From contig NZ_POVL01000017.1 of assembly GCF_002939185.1 (NCBI RefSeq), forward strand, positions 1-64,000: 64,000 nucleotides of DNA, given 5' to 3'. Both the position numbers and the translations under genes were made by a program. The notes beneath the pieces were generated by a model. That model worked only from the letters and a program-made list of their open reading frames with translations. It was not told where the DNA came from and ran no database searches. This document shows, piece after piece, positions 27,027-35,042 of the stretch. Source of the DNA: Enterobacter sichuanensis (GTDB lineage Bacteria > Pseudomonadota > Gammaproteobacteria > Enterobacterales > Enterobacteriaceae). How positions within the stretch are numbered: position 1 is the stretch's first letter; each line of letters begins with the position of its first letter.

Positions 27027-27048
27027 AAAAAGCCGGGCAAAGCCCGGC
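27027..27048 (-). terminator. Rho-independent terminator of osmVWXY
   Basis: On the minus strand GCCGGGC and GCCCGGC pair around TTT and are followed by five Ts; it lies nine bases beyond the osmV stop. Confidence 0.9.
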
Positions 27049-27056
27049 CGGAAAGG

Positions 27057-28205
27057 TTAGTTGTCGCTGTGAATATTCAGCGCCCGACGCGTACGGCCGG
27101 AACTCAGGTACTCAGCAATATAGTCCTGGGAAATCTCGCCGTTGTAGCGCCCGTCCTCATCCACAATCGGCATCCAGCTGGTATTACTCTCATACAGACG
27201 TGACAGCACCACGCGCAGGTTATCTTCCGCTTTGCCGGTCATGCGGAACGGATGCAGAATATCGGCGCAGGTACCGCTGGCGTTACGCGCTTCGCGACGC
27301 TTCACGAAGCCCAGCGGTTTGCCGTGCTCGTCGACCACCGTCACGGCACGAATATCATTATCATCCATGGTGGCAAAGGCTTCCGGAAGCGGCGTAGCGC
27401 CGCGTACCGTAATGGTCGGCTGCTGGTCGGTCACGTCACCCGCGGAGACCAGCAGCAGGCGTTTCAGGGTGCGGTCCTGGCCGACGAACGAGCCGACAAA
27501 CTCATTCGCCGGTTTCGCCAGCAGTTCATCCGGGCTGGCGCACTGGACGATTTTCCCCTGCCGGAATACCGCGATACGGTCGCCAAGCTTCAGGGCCTCA
27601 TCGATATCGTGGCTGACCAGCATGACGGTTTTTTTCAGCTTGCGCTGCATCTCCAGGAACTGGTTCTGGATCACCTCGCGGTTGATCGGGTCCACCGCGC
27701 CGAAAGGTTCATCCATCAGCAGTACCGGAGGATCTGCCGCCAGGGCGCGAATGACGCCAATGCGCTGCTGTTGCCCGCCGGACATCTCGCGCGGATAACG
27801 GTGGAGAAACTTATGCGGATCCATCGCCACCATATCCATCAGCGCTTCGGCGCGTGCTTTACAGCGCGCTTTGTCCCAGCCCAGCATGCGCGGTACGACG
27901 GTGATGTTCTCTTCAATGGTCATGTTCGGAAACAGGCCAATCTGCTGGATCACGTAGCCAATGTTGCGGCGCAGGGTCACGGTGTCCATGCCGCTGGTAT
28001 CTTCGCCGTTAATCAGTATCGTCCCGCTGCTGGGAGTGATGAGACGGTTAATCATTTTCAGGGTGGTGGTTTTCCCGCAGCCGGACGGGCCGAGCAGGAC
28101 GCACATTTCCCCTTCGGGCACGTTCAGGTTGACGTTGTCGACGGCCCTGAAGGTTTGGCCGTGCTTCTGTGAAAAGTGTTTGGTGAGGTTTTCCAGTTTT
28201 ATCAT
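27057..28205 (-). CDS. osmV: Osmoprotectant ABC transporter ATP-binding protein OsmV
   Basis: A 382-residue ATPase of the OpuC/ProV type. Walker A GPSGCGKTT lies near residue 40, the signature MSGGQQQRIGVIRAL, Walker B VLLMDEPFGAVD and the switch His in LVSHDIDEAL. A C-terminal pair of CBS-like domains (TPLPEAFATMDDNDIRAVTV; SRLYESNTSWMPIVDEDGRY) probably senses ionic strength. The start at 28205 has AAGGGGA eight bases upstream and overlaps the osmW stop by one base (TAATG). Salmonella carries the same four-gene OsmU system beside clcB (STM1491-1494), used for glycine betaine and choline-O-sulphate uptake under osmotic stress. Confidence 0.87.
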   Translation of the reverse strand: MIKLENLTKHFSQKHGQTFRAVDNVNLNVPEGEMCVLLGPSGCGKTTTLKMINRLITPSSGTILINGEDTSGMDTVTLRRNIGYVIQQIGLFPNMTIEENITVVPRMLGWDKARCKARAEALMDMVAMDPHKFLHRYPREMSGGQQQRIGVIRALAADPPVLLMDEPFGAVDPINREVIQNQFLEMQRKLKKTVMLVSHDIDEALKLGDRIAVFRQGKIVQCASPDELLAKPANEFVGSFVGQDRTLKRLLLVSAGDVTDQQPTITVRGATPLPEAFATMDDNDIRAVTVVDEHGKPLGFVKRREARNASGTCADILHPFRMTGKAEDNLRVVLSRLYESNTSWMPIVDEDGRYNGEISQDYIAEYLSSGRTRRALNIHSDN

Positions 28206-28852
28206 TATCGAATCCCCTTTGGAGTCAGAACCACCTGCAGACGGTGCAGCAGCCAGTCGAGCACAATCGCTAAAAGACAAATCATCAGCGCGCCCGCAAT
28301 CAACATGCGAATATCGCTTCCGCCGATACCGTTGAGCAGCAGCAGGCCGAGACCGCCCGCGCCGATCACCGCGGCAATTGCCATCACGCCGATGTTCATC
28401 ACCACGGCGGTGCGGATCCCGCCGAAAATCACCGGCAGTGCCATCGGAATTTCAACCCAGCGCAGGCGCTGCCAGAAGGTCATGCCGATACCACGCCCGG
28501 CTTCGCGCAGGCCCGGCGGCAGGCTGTCGAGCGCGGTGTGGGTGTTACGCACAATCGGCAGCAGCGAATAGAGAAACACCGCCGTGATGGCGGGCAGGGC
28601 GCCAATTCCCTGACCGATCAGCGAAAACAGCGGGATCATCAGGCCAAACAGGGCAATAGACGGGATGGTCAGCACGATAGTGGCGAGTCCCAGCACCGGC
28701 GTCGCCAGCCACTTGTGACGCACAATCAAAATGCCCAGCGGGACGCCGATGAGAATGGCTAAGCCCACGGCCAGCGCCACCAGCCACAGATGCTGCAGCG
28801 TCAGGGTCAGCAGGTAGTCCCGGTTGTCGAGAATGTAGTGAATCGTCTCCAT
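28205..28852 (-). CDS. osmW: Osmoprotectant ABC transporter permease OsmW
   Basis: A 215-residue, roughly five-helix permease. The EAA-type cytoplasmic loop is LREAGRGIGMTFWQRLRWVEIPMALP, followed by GGIRTAVVMNIGVMAIAAVIGAGGLG. It partners OsmY in the membrane, energised by OsmV. It begins 8 bases after the osmX stop and ends on the first base of osmV, so it is tightly coupled in the operon. Confidence 0.87.
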   Translation of the reverse strand: METIHYILDNRDYLLTLTLQHLWLVALAVGLAILIGVPLGILIVRHKWLATPVLGLATIVLTIPSIALFGLMIPLFSLIGQGIGALPAITAVFLYSLLPIVRNTHTALDSLPPGLREAGRGIGMTFWQRLRWVEIPMALPVIFGGIRTAVVMNIGVMAIAAVIGAGGLGLLLLNGIGGSDIRMLIAGALMICLLAIVLDWLLHRLQVVLTPKGIR

Positions 28853-28860
28853 AGCGCCTC

Positions 28861-29760
28861 CTACAGCAACTGTTTGCTACGCAGGAAATCTCGGGCGACC
28901 TGCTGCGGTGACTGATGGTCGATATCCACCTTCTTGTTCAGTTCGGTGATAACGTCGTTATTGAGCTGGGCGGAGAGGGTGTTGAGCGACTCTTCCAGGC
29001 CCGGGTTGGCCTCCAGCGTCTCCTTACGCACCACCGGGGTGACCGCATAGCTCGGGAAGAAGCCTTTATCATCTTCCAGCACTTTCAGGTCAAATCCCTT
29101 CACACGTCCGTCGGTGGTGTAGACCAGTCCCGCATCAACAAAACCGTCGCGCACCGCGTTATAGACCAGACCGGGATCCATCTGGCGGATCTGCGGGCGG
29201 TCCAGGGTCATGTGATAGGCCGCCTGCAGCGGCTTCATGCCGTCGCTGCGTCCGGCAAATTCCAGGTCTAAACCCAGCAGCCAGTTTTTATCCGGGTTGG
29301 TTTTACGGATCTGTTCAATTTTCGCCACCATCTCTGACATGGTGTTGATATGTTCCGCCTCGGCGCGCTTGCGCTGCATGGCGAAGGCATAGGTGTTGTT
29401 CATGTCGGCGGGCTTGAGCCATACCAGACCGTGTTTCGCGTCCAGGCGTTTCACCGTCTCGTAAGACGCCTGCGGCGACATGCGCTTGTTGATGTGGTTA
29501 AAGATGATTAATGACGTGCCGGTATACTCCCACGTCATATCAATCTGTTTGTTGATCATCGCGTTACGGGAAATCACCGTGGCGATATTGGTTTGCGGCT
29601 GCACCTGAAAGCCTTTCTTTTGCAGGTACTGCACGGTCATCGCCGAGAGAATATGCTGCTCGGTAAAGCTCTTGGTCGCCAGAATCAGCGGGGCCGCCAT
29701 CGCCTGGCCGGTAAACAACGCCGCGGCACACAGCGCCGCCAGGCAGGAAATCAGTCTCAT
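28861..29760 (-). CDS. osmX: Osmoprotectant substrate-binding protein OsmX
   Basis: A 299-residue periplasmic binding protein of the OpuAC/ProX type. The signal peptide [22 protein letters not shown] is cut before [16 protein letters not shown], the canonical opening strand (KxFTEQ) of this family. WEYTGTSLI and [12 protein letters not shown] are ligand-domain hinges; YTTDGR is typical of betaine-binding members. It captures the osmoprotectant and hands it to OsmW/OsmY. Eighteen bases separate it from osmY. Confidence 0.88.
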   Translation of the reverse strand: MRLISCLAALCAAALFTGQAMAAPLILATKSFTEQHILSAMTVQYLQKKGFQVQPQTNIATVISRNAMINKQIDMTWEYTGTSLIIFNHINKRMSPQASYETVKRLDAKHGLVWLKPADMNNTYAFAMQRKRAEAEHINTMSEMVAKIEQIRKTNPDKNWLLGLDLEFAGRSDGMKPLQAAYHMTLDRPQIRQMDPGLVYNAVRDGFVDAGLVYTTDGRVKGFDLKVLEDDKGFFPSYAVTPVVRKETLEANPGLEESLNTLSAQLNNDVITELNKKVDIDHQSPQQVARDFLRSKQLL

Positions 29761-29778
29761 AAAAGCTCCTTGTTATTG

Positions 29779-30489
29779 TTATCGGGGGAGATGGGGACTC
29801 ATCACGCGACCCAGCGCCGCCAGCAGGCTATCGAGGATCAGGGCGAACAGAGCGGTGGCCGCCGCGCCGAGGATCAGGGTCGGGAAATCGTTCAGATAGA
29901 TGCCGGGGAAAATCAGCTCGCCGTAGCTGCTGGCGCCAATCAGGAACGCCAGCGGCGCGGTACCGACGTTAATGGCGGTGGCGATGCGGATCCCCGAGAG
30001 CATGACCGGCCAGGCGTTTGGCAGTTCAACCTGACGCAGACGCTGCCATCGGGTCATCCCAATCCCGTTTGCGGCTTCCAGTAACGACGCCGGGACCGCG
30101 CACAGCCCGGCGTAGGTATTGCGCACAATCGGCAACAGCGAGGCGAGGAACAGGGCGATAATGGCGGGCGTATCGCCGATACCAATCACCACCATCGCCA
30201 GCGCCAGCACGGCCAGCGGCGGCAGCGTATTGCCGACGTTGAAGATTTGCATCACGTATTCGGCGATCCCCCGCGCCGCCGGGCGGCTCAGCAGGATCCC
30301 GGCCGGAATACCCACCAGCAGGGCAAAAAACATCGACGAGAAAACCAGAATCATGTGCTGTTGCCCGAGATAGAGCAGGTCTACCTGGCGCGCCCGGATT
30401 GTCTCCAGCCCAATACCCCAGACGAGGAGGGCGAGGACCACCAGAATGGCGCCGACAAACAGCAGCGAACGTTTGAGTAATGGGTGCAT
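29779..30489 (-). CDS. osmY: Osmoprotectant ABC transporter permease OsmY (OsmU system)
   Basis: A 236-residue permease, first gene of the operon. Helices surround the EAA loop LLEAANGIGMTRWQRLRQVELP, and GIRIATAINVGTAPLAFLIGASSYGE is the conserved following segment. The name follows the Salmonella OsmU nomenclature and is unrelated to the E. coli periplasmic protein OsmY. Start MHPLLKRSLL at 30489 has GGGAGA 11 bases upstream; an upstream ATG at 30513 adds eight residues and lacks a ribosome site. The promoter must lie in 30490-30647, where no consensus was firmly recognised. Confidence 0.82.
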   Translation of the reverse strand: MHPLLKRSLLFVGAILVVLALLVWGIGLETIRARQVDLLYLGQQHMILVFSSMFFALLVGIPAGILLSRPAARGIAEYVMQIFNVGNTLPPLAVLALAMVVIGIGDTPAIIALFLASLLPIVRNTYAGLCAVPASLLEAANGIGMTRWQRLRQVELPNAWPVMLSGIRIATAINVGTAPLAFLIGASSYGELIFPGIYLNDFPTLILGAAATALFALILDSLLAALGRVMSPHLPR

Positions 30490-30647
30490 TGCGGTGTGTC
30501 TCCCTGTGCGCATGCGTTATAGCAACCACCGGTTGCCTGTTGTTATGCCATGTTTCGGCAGGGGTAATTGACCTATAGCAAGCGTTTGGGAAGGGTTCCA
30601 GCGAAGGGGGAAAATCAGTAACCCTATGAAACTAGTGGCAACCTCAG

Positions 30648-30674
30648 ATCAGGCCTTATGGCATAAGGCCTGAT
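30648..30674. repeat. 12-base perfect inverted repeat, hairpin
   Basis: ATCAGGCCTTAT and ATAAGGCCTGAT are separated by GGC. It lies 90 bases beyond the stop of the minus-strand SDR gene and upstream of osmY. No U-run follows on either strand, so it may be a transcript-end stem or a protein-binding palindrome rather than an intrinsic terminator. Confidence 0.6.
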
Positions 30675-30764
30675 TGTGAGGCGGGCAGAATAGTCCTAAA
30701 GAAGAGCTTGAAGTGTGACGTTGTCACGTATTGCGGGGCGCTCGCAATGCAGAGAGGCAAAAAA

Positions 30765-31712
30765 TTACGCCGTTTTCGCCGCTTTACGTTGCCACTCCCG
30801 CCAGATTTCTTCCAGCCCTTGCCGGTAGGTGGTGACGGCAAATTCAGGGAATCGGCGTTTGAATTTCGTCGAATCAAACTGGTTGTCGTCGTCGTACCTG
30901 GGCAACAGCTCCCGTATTTCACGGGCGCCCTGCGAAAACAGCGCCGTCGCGGCGAAGGCCAGCTTGCCGAGTATGGCGTAGTCTGCTGGCTGTCCGAAGA
31001 TCTTACAGGCGAGAGCGACGAATTGCTGGTACGTCAGCCTTTCGTCGCAGCAGGGTAAATGCCACGTCTGGCCGAAGGCGTCAGGGGTATTGCCCAGCAG
31101 GGCAAGCGCTCGGCTGGCATCCGGCGTCCAGATGAGGGTGCGAAGCGTGTCGTCACGGACCGGAACGCGCGGACGCTTATGCTGCTTCAGCCTGTCGATA
31201 ATAAGCGTATTGGTGAAGCTCTGCGTTTTATCGGGCCCATAGAACTCAGGCGCGCGACCGATGAGCACGGGAATGTCACCCCGTTTCATTTCATCAAGCA
31301 CACGGTTGGCCATTTCTGCCCGGACTTGTCCTTTCCGTCCCCGGGGGGCAAAGCGCGTCTCTTCTGTCTGCGGCACCGCGTTCTGGGGGTACATATAGGT
31401 GTTGTCGAAATAGACGAATTTTGCACCCGCCTGCCGCGTGGCCTCCAGGGCATTTTCCAGCATGGCTGGAAACTGACGTTCCCACAGCGCGGAATCAGGC
31501 GGCAGACCGGCAGTAAAGTAGACTATGTCGCTACCGTTAACCGCGTTCTGCGTCTGCCCGGCATCAAGGAGATTGGCCGAAACGGTGACATCGCTGTCGT
31601 TGATTTTTTGCGGATGGCGGCTGACCAGCCTGATATCGTCGGTGTAGCCGCGTTTGAGCTCGCGGGTCAGTTCACGGGCGATTTGCCCGCTGGCGCCCAG
31701 AATAGTTTGCAT
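30765..31712 (-). CDS. NAD(P)-binding atypical SDR / epimerase-like protein
   Basis: A 315-residue extended SDR-type protein. The nucleotide-binding motif is ILGASGQIARELTREL at the N-terminus; DIVYFTAGLPPDS and KFVYFDNTYMYPQ follow, with a YGPDKTQSFTN segment. The usual catalytic YxxxK is not obvious, as in NmrA-like members that bind NAD(P) for sensing or act on quinones. It is divergent from a MerR-type regulator, and its promoter has the distinctive MerR geometry, so it is probably induced by the ligand or stress sensed by that regulator. Confidence 0.8.
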   Translation of the reverse strand: MQTILGASGQIARELTRELKRGYTDDIRLVSRHPQKINDSDVTVSANLLDAGQTQNAVNGSDIVYFTAGLPPDSALWERQFPAMLENALEATRQAGAKFVYFDNTYMYPQNAVPQTEETRFAPRGRKGQVRAEMANRVLDEMKRGDIPVLIGRAPEFYGPDKTQSFTNTLIIDRLKQHKRPRVPVRDDTLRTLIWTPDASRALALLGNTPDAFGQTWHLPCCDERLTYQQFVALACKIFGQPADYAILGKLAFAATALFSQGAREIRELLPRYDDDNQFDSTKFKRRFPEFAVTTYRQGLEEIWREWQRKAAKTA

Positions 31713-31755
31713 TTTAGCTCCCTGATGAGATGACGATCCGGTTGACCGTATAAAA

Positions 31756-31786
31756 AGTTTAAGCTTAAAGTAAACTTTAAGGTCAA
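31756..31786 (-). promoter_or_regulatory. MerR-type promoter with operator in a 19-base spacer
   Basis: On the minus strand -35 TTGACC (31786-31781) and -10 TAAACT (31761-31756) are 19 bases apart, the over-long spacing typical of MerR-controlled promoters. An inverted repeat, CTTAAAGT and ACTTTAAG around two bases (31764-31781), fills the spacer. It should drive the SDR gene at 30765-31712. Confidence 0.8.
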
Positions 31787-31804
31787 TATGCCAGAGTGAA
31801 CGAA

Positions 31805-32239
31805 ATGAAAATTGGCGAACTGTCGAAAATGACGGGCATTGCCCCGTCGCGCATTCGGTTCTATGAGGCTCAAGGTTTACTGCCGCGCCCGGTCAGGCAG
31901 GAGAACGGATACCGCGCCTATTCCACCGATACGGCAACGCTGCTGAACATCATCGACAATGCGCAGCGTACCGGGTTTACCCTCGAGCAAATACGCCGCT
32001 TCCTGCCGCAGCCGCAACAGCGCTGGGATCATGAGGGCCTGATCCAGTCCCTTAAGACGCGTATTGCTGAGATAGAGGCGATGCAGAAGCAGCTTGAGGA
32101 AAACCGTAAAGAGCTGCTGACGCTGGTTGCCAGTCTCAGCAACCGGCCGGAGGGCATCACCTGTGACGACAACATGCAGCGTCTGCTGGGGCAGCTGCAG
32201 CACTCAGACGGAAGCACGAACCCGTCGAACGCGCGTTGA
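31805..32239 (+). CDS. MerR family transcriptional regulator
   Basis: A 144-residue regulator. The N-terminal winged HTH reads MKIGELSKMTGIAPSRIRFY, then EAQGLLPRPVRQENGYRAY, followed by a coiled-coil dimerisation helix (LIQSLKTRIAEIEAMQKQLEE) and a short effector tail with one Cys (GITCDDNMQ). It lacks the paired metal-binding cysteines of MerR, CueR or ZntR and the SoxR cluster, so it more likely senses an organic or redox signal. Start ATG at 31805 is chosen over GTG at 31796. Its 3' end overlaps the convergent YoaK-like gene by 36 bases. Confidence 0.88.
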   Translation: MKIGELSKMTGIAPSRIRFYEAQGLLPRPVRQENGYRAYSTDTATLLNIIDNAQRTGFTLEQIRRFLPQPQQRWDHEGLIQSLKTRIAEIEAMQKQLEENRKELLTLVASLSNRPEGITCDDNMQRLLGQLQHSDGSTNPSNAR

Positions 32240-32941
32240 GACAGTGATAATTGAGACGGTGGCGACCACGGCGAGCATCACCCCGAGTATCAACATGGCG
32301 TTGAAGCCAATCCATCTGAACAACATAAGCCCCACGATACCGCCGGAAATAAACGAGAAAAGGGTGGTTAAGTGGGTTTTCAACTGACTTTTTTGCGCCG
32401 CCGTATCTTTGGAGTAATCCCTGCGGAGCATCGCCACCATGACAGAGGCCAGGGCGATCCCCGCGTCCGTCAGCGTGCCGGTAATATGCGTTGATCTCAC
32501 CCGACCGCCGGAAAGCTGCGTGGAGGTGGAATTATGAATGCCCATCAAAAAGCAGAGAAAAAGAATAATCACGCGGTTGCTGGTGAGGGCATGAAAATAC
32601 ATTTCGTAGAAGGAAACGCCGGTCAGTAATATCCCCTCGGCAAACAGGATCTGGCAAAAAACCAGCCTGACATTATGGATAATGCCCCATATCACGATCG
32701 TTCGCGCAATAATGGCGCCGGCCACAAAAGAGAGAATAATCGAGCCGAAGAAAATAATGTCGCTCAGGTCGGTGGAAGAGACTTCGCTGGATAATTGCGA
32801 GGTGTTGCCGGTCATGTGTGAGGGGAAAAAGCCAAATGCCCCAAGGGCGATGGCGTTCAGCAAACCTGCAGAGGTCGCCAGCCAGAGAGCAAGCCGGCGA
32901 TCCTCCTGGTGCGTTCGTTCTTTCTTGAGTTTAATCAGCAA
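32204..32941 (-). CDS. YoaK / DUF1275 family membrane protein
   Basis: A ~245-residue inner-membrane protein with six predicted helices. The family hallmark FPSHMTGNTSQLS (helix 2 region) and MGIHNSTSTQLSGGRVRSTHITGTLTD (helix 4 region) identify DUF1275. Function is unknown. The start is taken as TTG at 32941 because GGAGG lies five bases upstream; the ATG 18 codons earlier has none. The C-terminal end overlaps the MerR gene. Confidence 0.82.
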   Translation of the reverse strand: MLIKLKKERTHQEDRRLALWLATSAGLLNAIALGAFGFFPSHMTGNTSQLSSEVSSTDLSDIIFFGSIILSFVAGAIIARTIVIWGIIHNVRLVFCQILFAEGILLTGVSFYEMYFHALTSNRVIILFLCFLMGIHNSTSTQLSGGRVRSTHITGTLTDAGIALASVMVAMLRRDYSKDTAAQKSQLKTHLTTLFSFISGGIVGLMLFRWIGFNAMLILGVMLAVVATVSIITVSTRVRRVRASV

Positions 32942-33101
32942 GAATACCTCCGGGTTGAGCTTTGCCTGACTATTCAGGCTAGCAAAGCGGTGCAACGGGC
33001 TGTCCAGGATATGGCTTAATTATTATTCCCTCTGACAACAATCAGGGTTTCGTAATTAAATAAAACAGCCTCGCTGCGGATATTCATTCTGACAGTATGA
33101 T

Positions 33102-33725
33102 TTATACCATGCCGTTATTGCCGTGGCGCAAAAACGCCGGGCGCTGGTTGAGACGTTCAAACCAGGCCTCAATAGCGGGCACGTCTGGCTTATCAAAGGG
33201 CGTCATTTTCCAGCGATTCACCGACAGCCCAAGCACCACATCCGCAAGGGTAAACGTCTCGCCCGCCGCAAAGGCACCGGTGCGCTGCAGCTGGTTTTCC
33301 AGAATGGTGATGCAGTGGTTCCACTCCTGAATCCCCGCCGCAATGCGCTCCGGGTCGTTAAAGTCCGGGTTTTTACGCCCCAGCGCCGGGAAGACATAGC
33401 GCCAGGCGTTATTGAATTCGGTTGCCTGCCAGTCCATCCAGCGCTCAACGTTGGCACAGGCCTGCGGTTCTGCGGGCAGCAGATCGTGACGTCCGGCCTT
33501 GCGCGCCAGATAACGGCAGATGGAATTGGACTCCCACAACACGAAATCGCCATCAATCAGCACCGGCACCATGGCGTTGGGGTTCAGGGCGCGAAAGGCA
33601 TCCGTTTCCGTTGAGGCAAAACCGCTGCCGTAATCTTCCTGTTGATACTCGAGGCCTGCTTCTTCGCAGGTCCAGAGCACTTTACGCACGTTGATGGAGG
33701 TGGTTTTGCCGAGGATGTTGATCAT
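33102..33725 (-). CDS. Glutathione S-transferase family protein
   Basis: A 207-residue cytoplasmic GST. The thioredoxin-like N-domain has ILGKTTSINVRKVLWTCEEAG, the cis-Pro in NAMVPVLIDGD, and the glutathione-binding ESNSICRYLA. The helical C-domain has the N-capping motif GETFTLADVVLG. It resembles the YfcG/YncG-type or beta/theta bacterial GSTs; the substrate is unknown. AAAGGA lies 11 bases upstream of the ATG. It is the last of three same-strand genes (hydrolase, MFS, GST) and may be co-transcribed. Confidence 0.9.
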   Translation of the reverse strand: MINILGKTTSINVRKVLWTCEEAGLEYQQEDYGSGFASTETDAFRALNPNAMVPVLIDGDFVLWESNSICRYLARKAGRHDLLPAEPQACANVERWMDWQATEFNNAWRYVFPALGRKNPDFNDPERIAAGIQEWNHCITILENQLQRTGAFAAGETFTLADVVLGLSVNRWKMTPFDKPDVPAIEAWFERLNQRPAFLRHGNNGMV

Positions 33726-33808
33726 TGCGCAGGTGTCCTTTAATGGATGTTATTGTTTAAAAATAATACACCTGCGAGGCAGAAAAGCGTCAAAAATCCT
33801 CCGGTGCG

Positions 33809-34993
33809 TTATTTGTGAAGACGCGAAAGCAGAAACGTCAGCGCAGCCGCACAGAGGAGCACAATGCCACCCAGTGCAAACGTGCTCTGCCAGCTGTAGC
33901 GATCGAACGCTATACCGCCCGCCGTTGAACCGAGCGCAATGGCGAGCTGGATCACCGCGACCATCAGACCACCGCCGGCTTCGGCATCCTCCGGCAGCGT
34001 TCGCGCAATCCACGTCCACCATCCCGTTGGCGCCGCCGTTGCCAGCATCCCCCACAGGCCTGACAGCAGGGCGACGATCCACACGTTATGGCCCGTCAGA
34101 ATCAACGCGACTGCGATGGCGGCCATCAGCAAAGGGATCGCGATCAGCGTCACGTAAAACGCGGCATTAAGCACCACGGCAACGAACAGGGTCCCCACAA
34201 AACCCGCGACGCCGATGGTGAGCAAAATCAGCGACAGCCCGGTTCCACTGACCTGGGTGACGGTTTCAAGGAACGGGCGCAAATAGGTAAACAGCGCAAA
34301 CTGACCCATAAAGAACAGGCCGCAGGCCATTAGACCGACGGAAACCGCAGGCTGGCGGAATAGCCGAAAAACGCTTCCCTGTGACGCACCGTTTTTACGC
34401 CCCTGCATGTCCGGCAGGCTAAAACACTGCCAGATGAACGCCGCTATCGCCACCGGCACCAGGCAAAGAAATGCGCCGCGCCAGCCAATGGTAGCTCCAA
34501 GGTAGCTGCCAAGCGGGGCGGCCACCACCGTTGCCAGCGCGTTACCGCCGTTGAAAATGGCCAGCGCGCGTGCAACCTGGTGCGGGGGAACAAGGCGAAT
34601 GGCCGTTGCGGCAGACATGGACCAGAACCCGCCGACGGCAATACCGATCAGGGCGCGGCCGAGCATATACGTCAGATAGTTCGGGGCGAAACCAATAACC
34701 AACCCCGAAAGTGCCATCAGCAGGGTCATGCCCAGCAGAAGGTATTTACGATTCATATTCCCGGCGAGCTGGGAAAGGAAAAGGCTGGTCAGAACCGCCA
34801 GCGCGCCGGAGATGGCAATTCCCTGGCCGGCAAGCCCCTCTGTGACATTCAGCGATCTGGCGAGAGGGGTAAGCAGGCTGACGGGCATAAACTCAGATGC
34901 AATCAGAACAAATACACAGAGGGTCATGGCAAAAACGCCGCTCCAGCGCGCATGTTCAGCGTGTTGTGGTGGGGTATGGCTCAGTGAGGGCAT
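33809..34993 (-). CDS. MFS transporter, DHA1 / NepI-like
   Basis: A 394-residue, 12-helix efflux carrier. The opening VFAMTLCVFVLIASEFMPVSLLTPLARSL-type helix, LVGRALIGIAVGGFWSMSAA (here MLGRALIG), and IRLVPPHQVARALAIFNGG match the purine ribonucleoside exporter NepI and sugar-efflux relatives of the DHA1 drug:H+ antiporters. The substrate cannot be told from sequence. It lies 49 bases after a secreted alpha/beta hydrolase gene and 83 before a GST gene, suggesting a detoxification group. Confidence 0.85.
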   Translation of the reverse strand: MPSLSHTPPQHAEHARWSGVFAMTLCVFVLIASEFMPVSLLTPLARSLNVTEGLAGQGIAISGALAVLTSLFLSQLAGNMNRKYLLLGMTLLMALSGLVIGFAPNYLTYMLGRALIGIAVGGFWSMSAATAIRLVPPHQVARALAIFNGGNALATVVAAPLGSYLGATIGWRGAFLCLVPVAIAAFIWQCFSLPDMQGRKNGASQGSVFRLFRQPAVSVGLMACGLFFMGQFALFTYLRPFLETVTQVSGTGLSLILLTIGVAGFVGTLFVAVVLNAAFYVTLIAIPLLMAAIAVALILTGHNVWIVALLSGLWGMLATAAPTGWWTWIARTLPEDAEAGGGLMVAVIQLAIALGSTAGGIAFDRYSWQSTFALGGIVLLCAAALTFLLSRLHK

Positions 34994-35042
34994 AGTCTAT
35001 TTTCGCGAAGAGCCACCCGCGCAGAACGGGTGGCGTAGGGGT

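Noticed and set aside
27252..28172. A 306-codon frame antisense to osmV
   Set aside because: No domain; the minus strand holds a full ABC ATPase.
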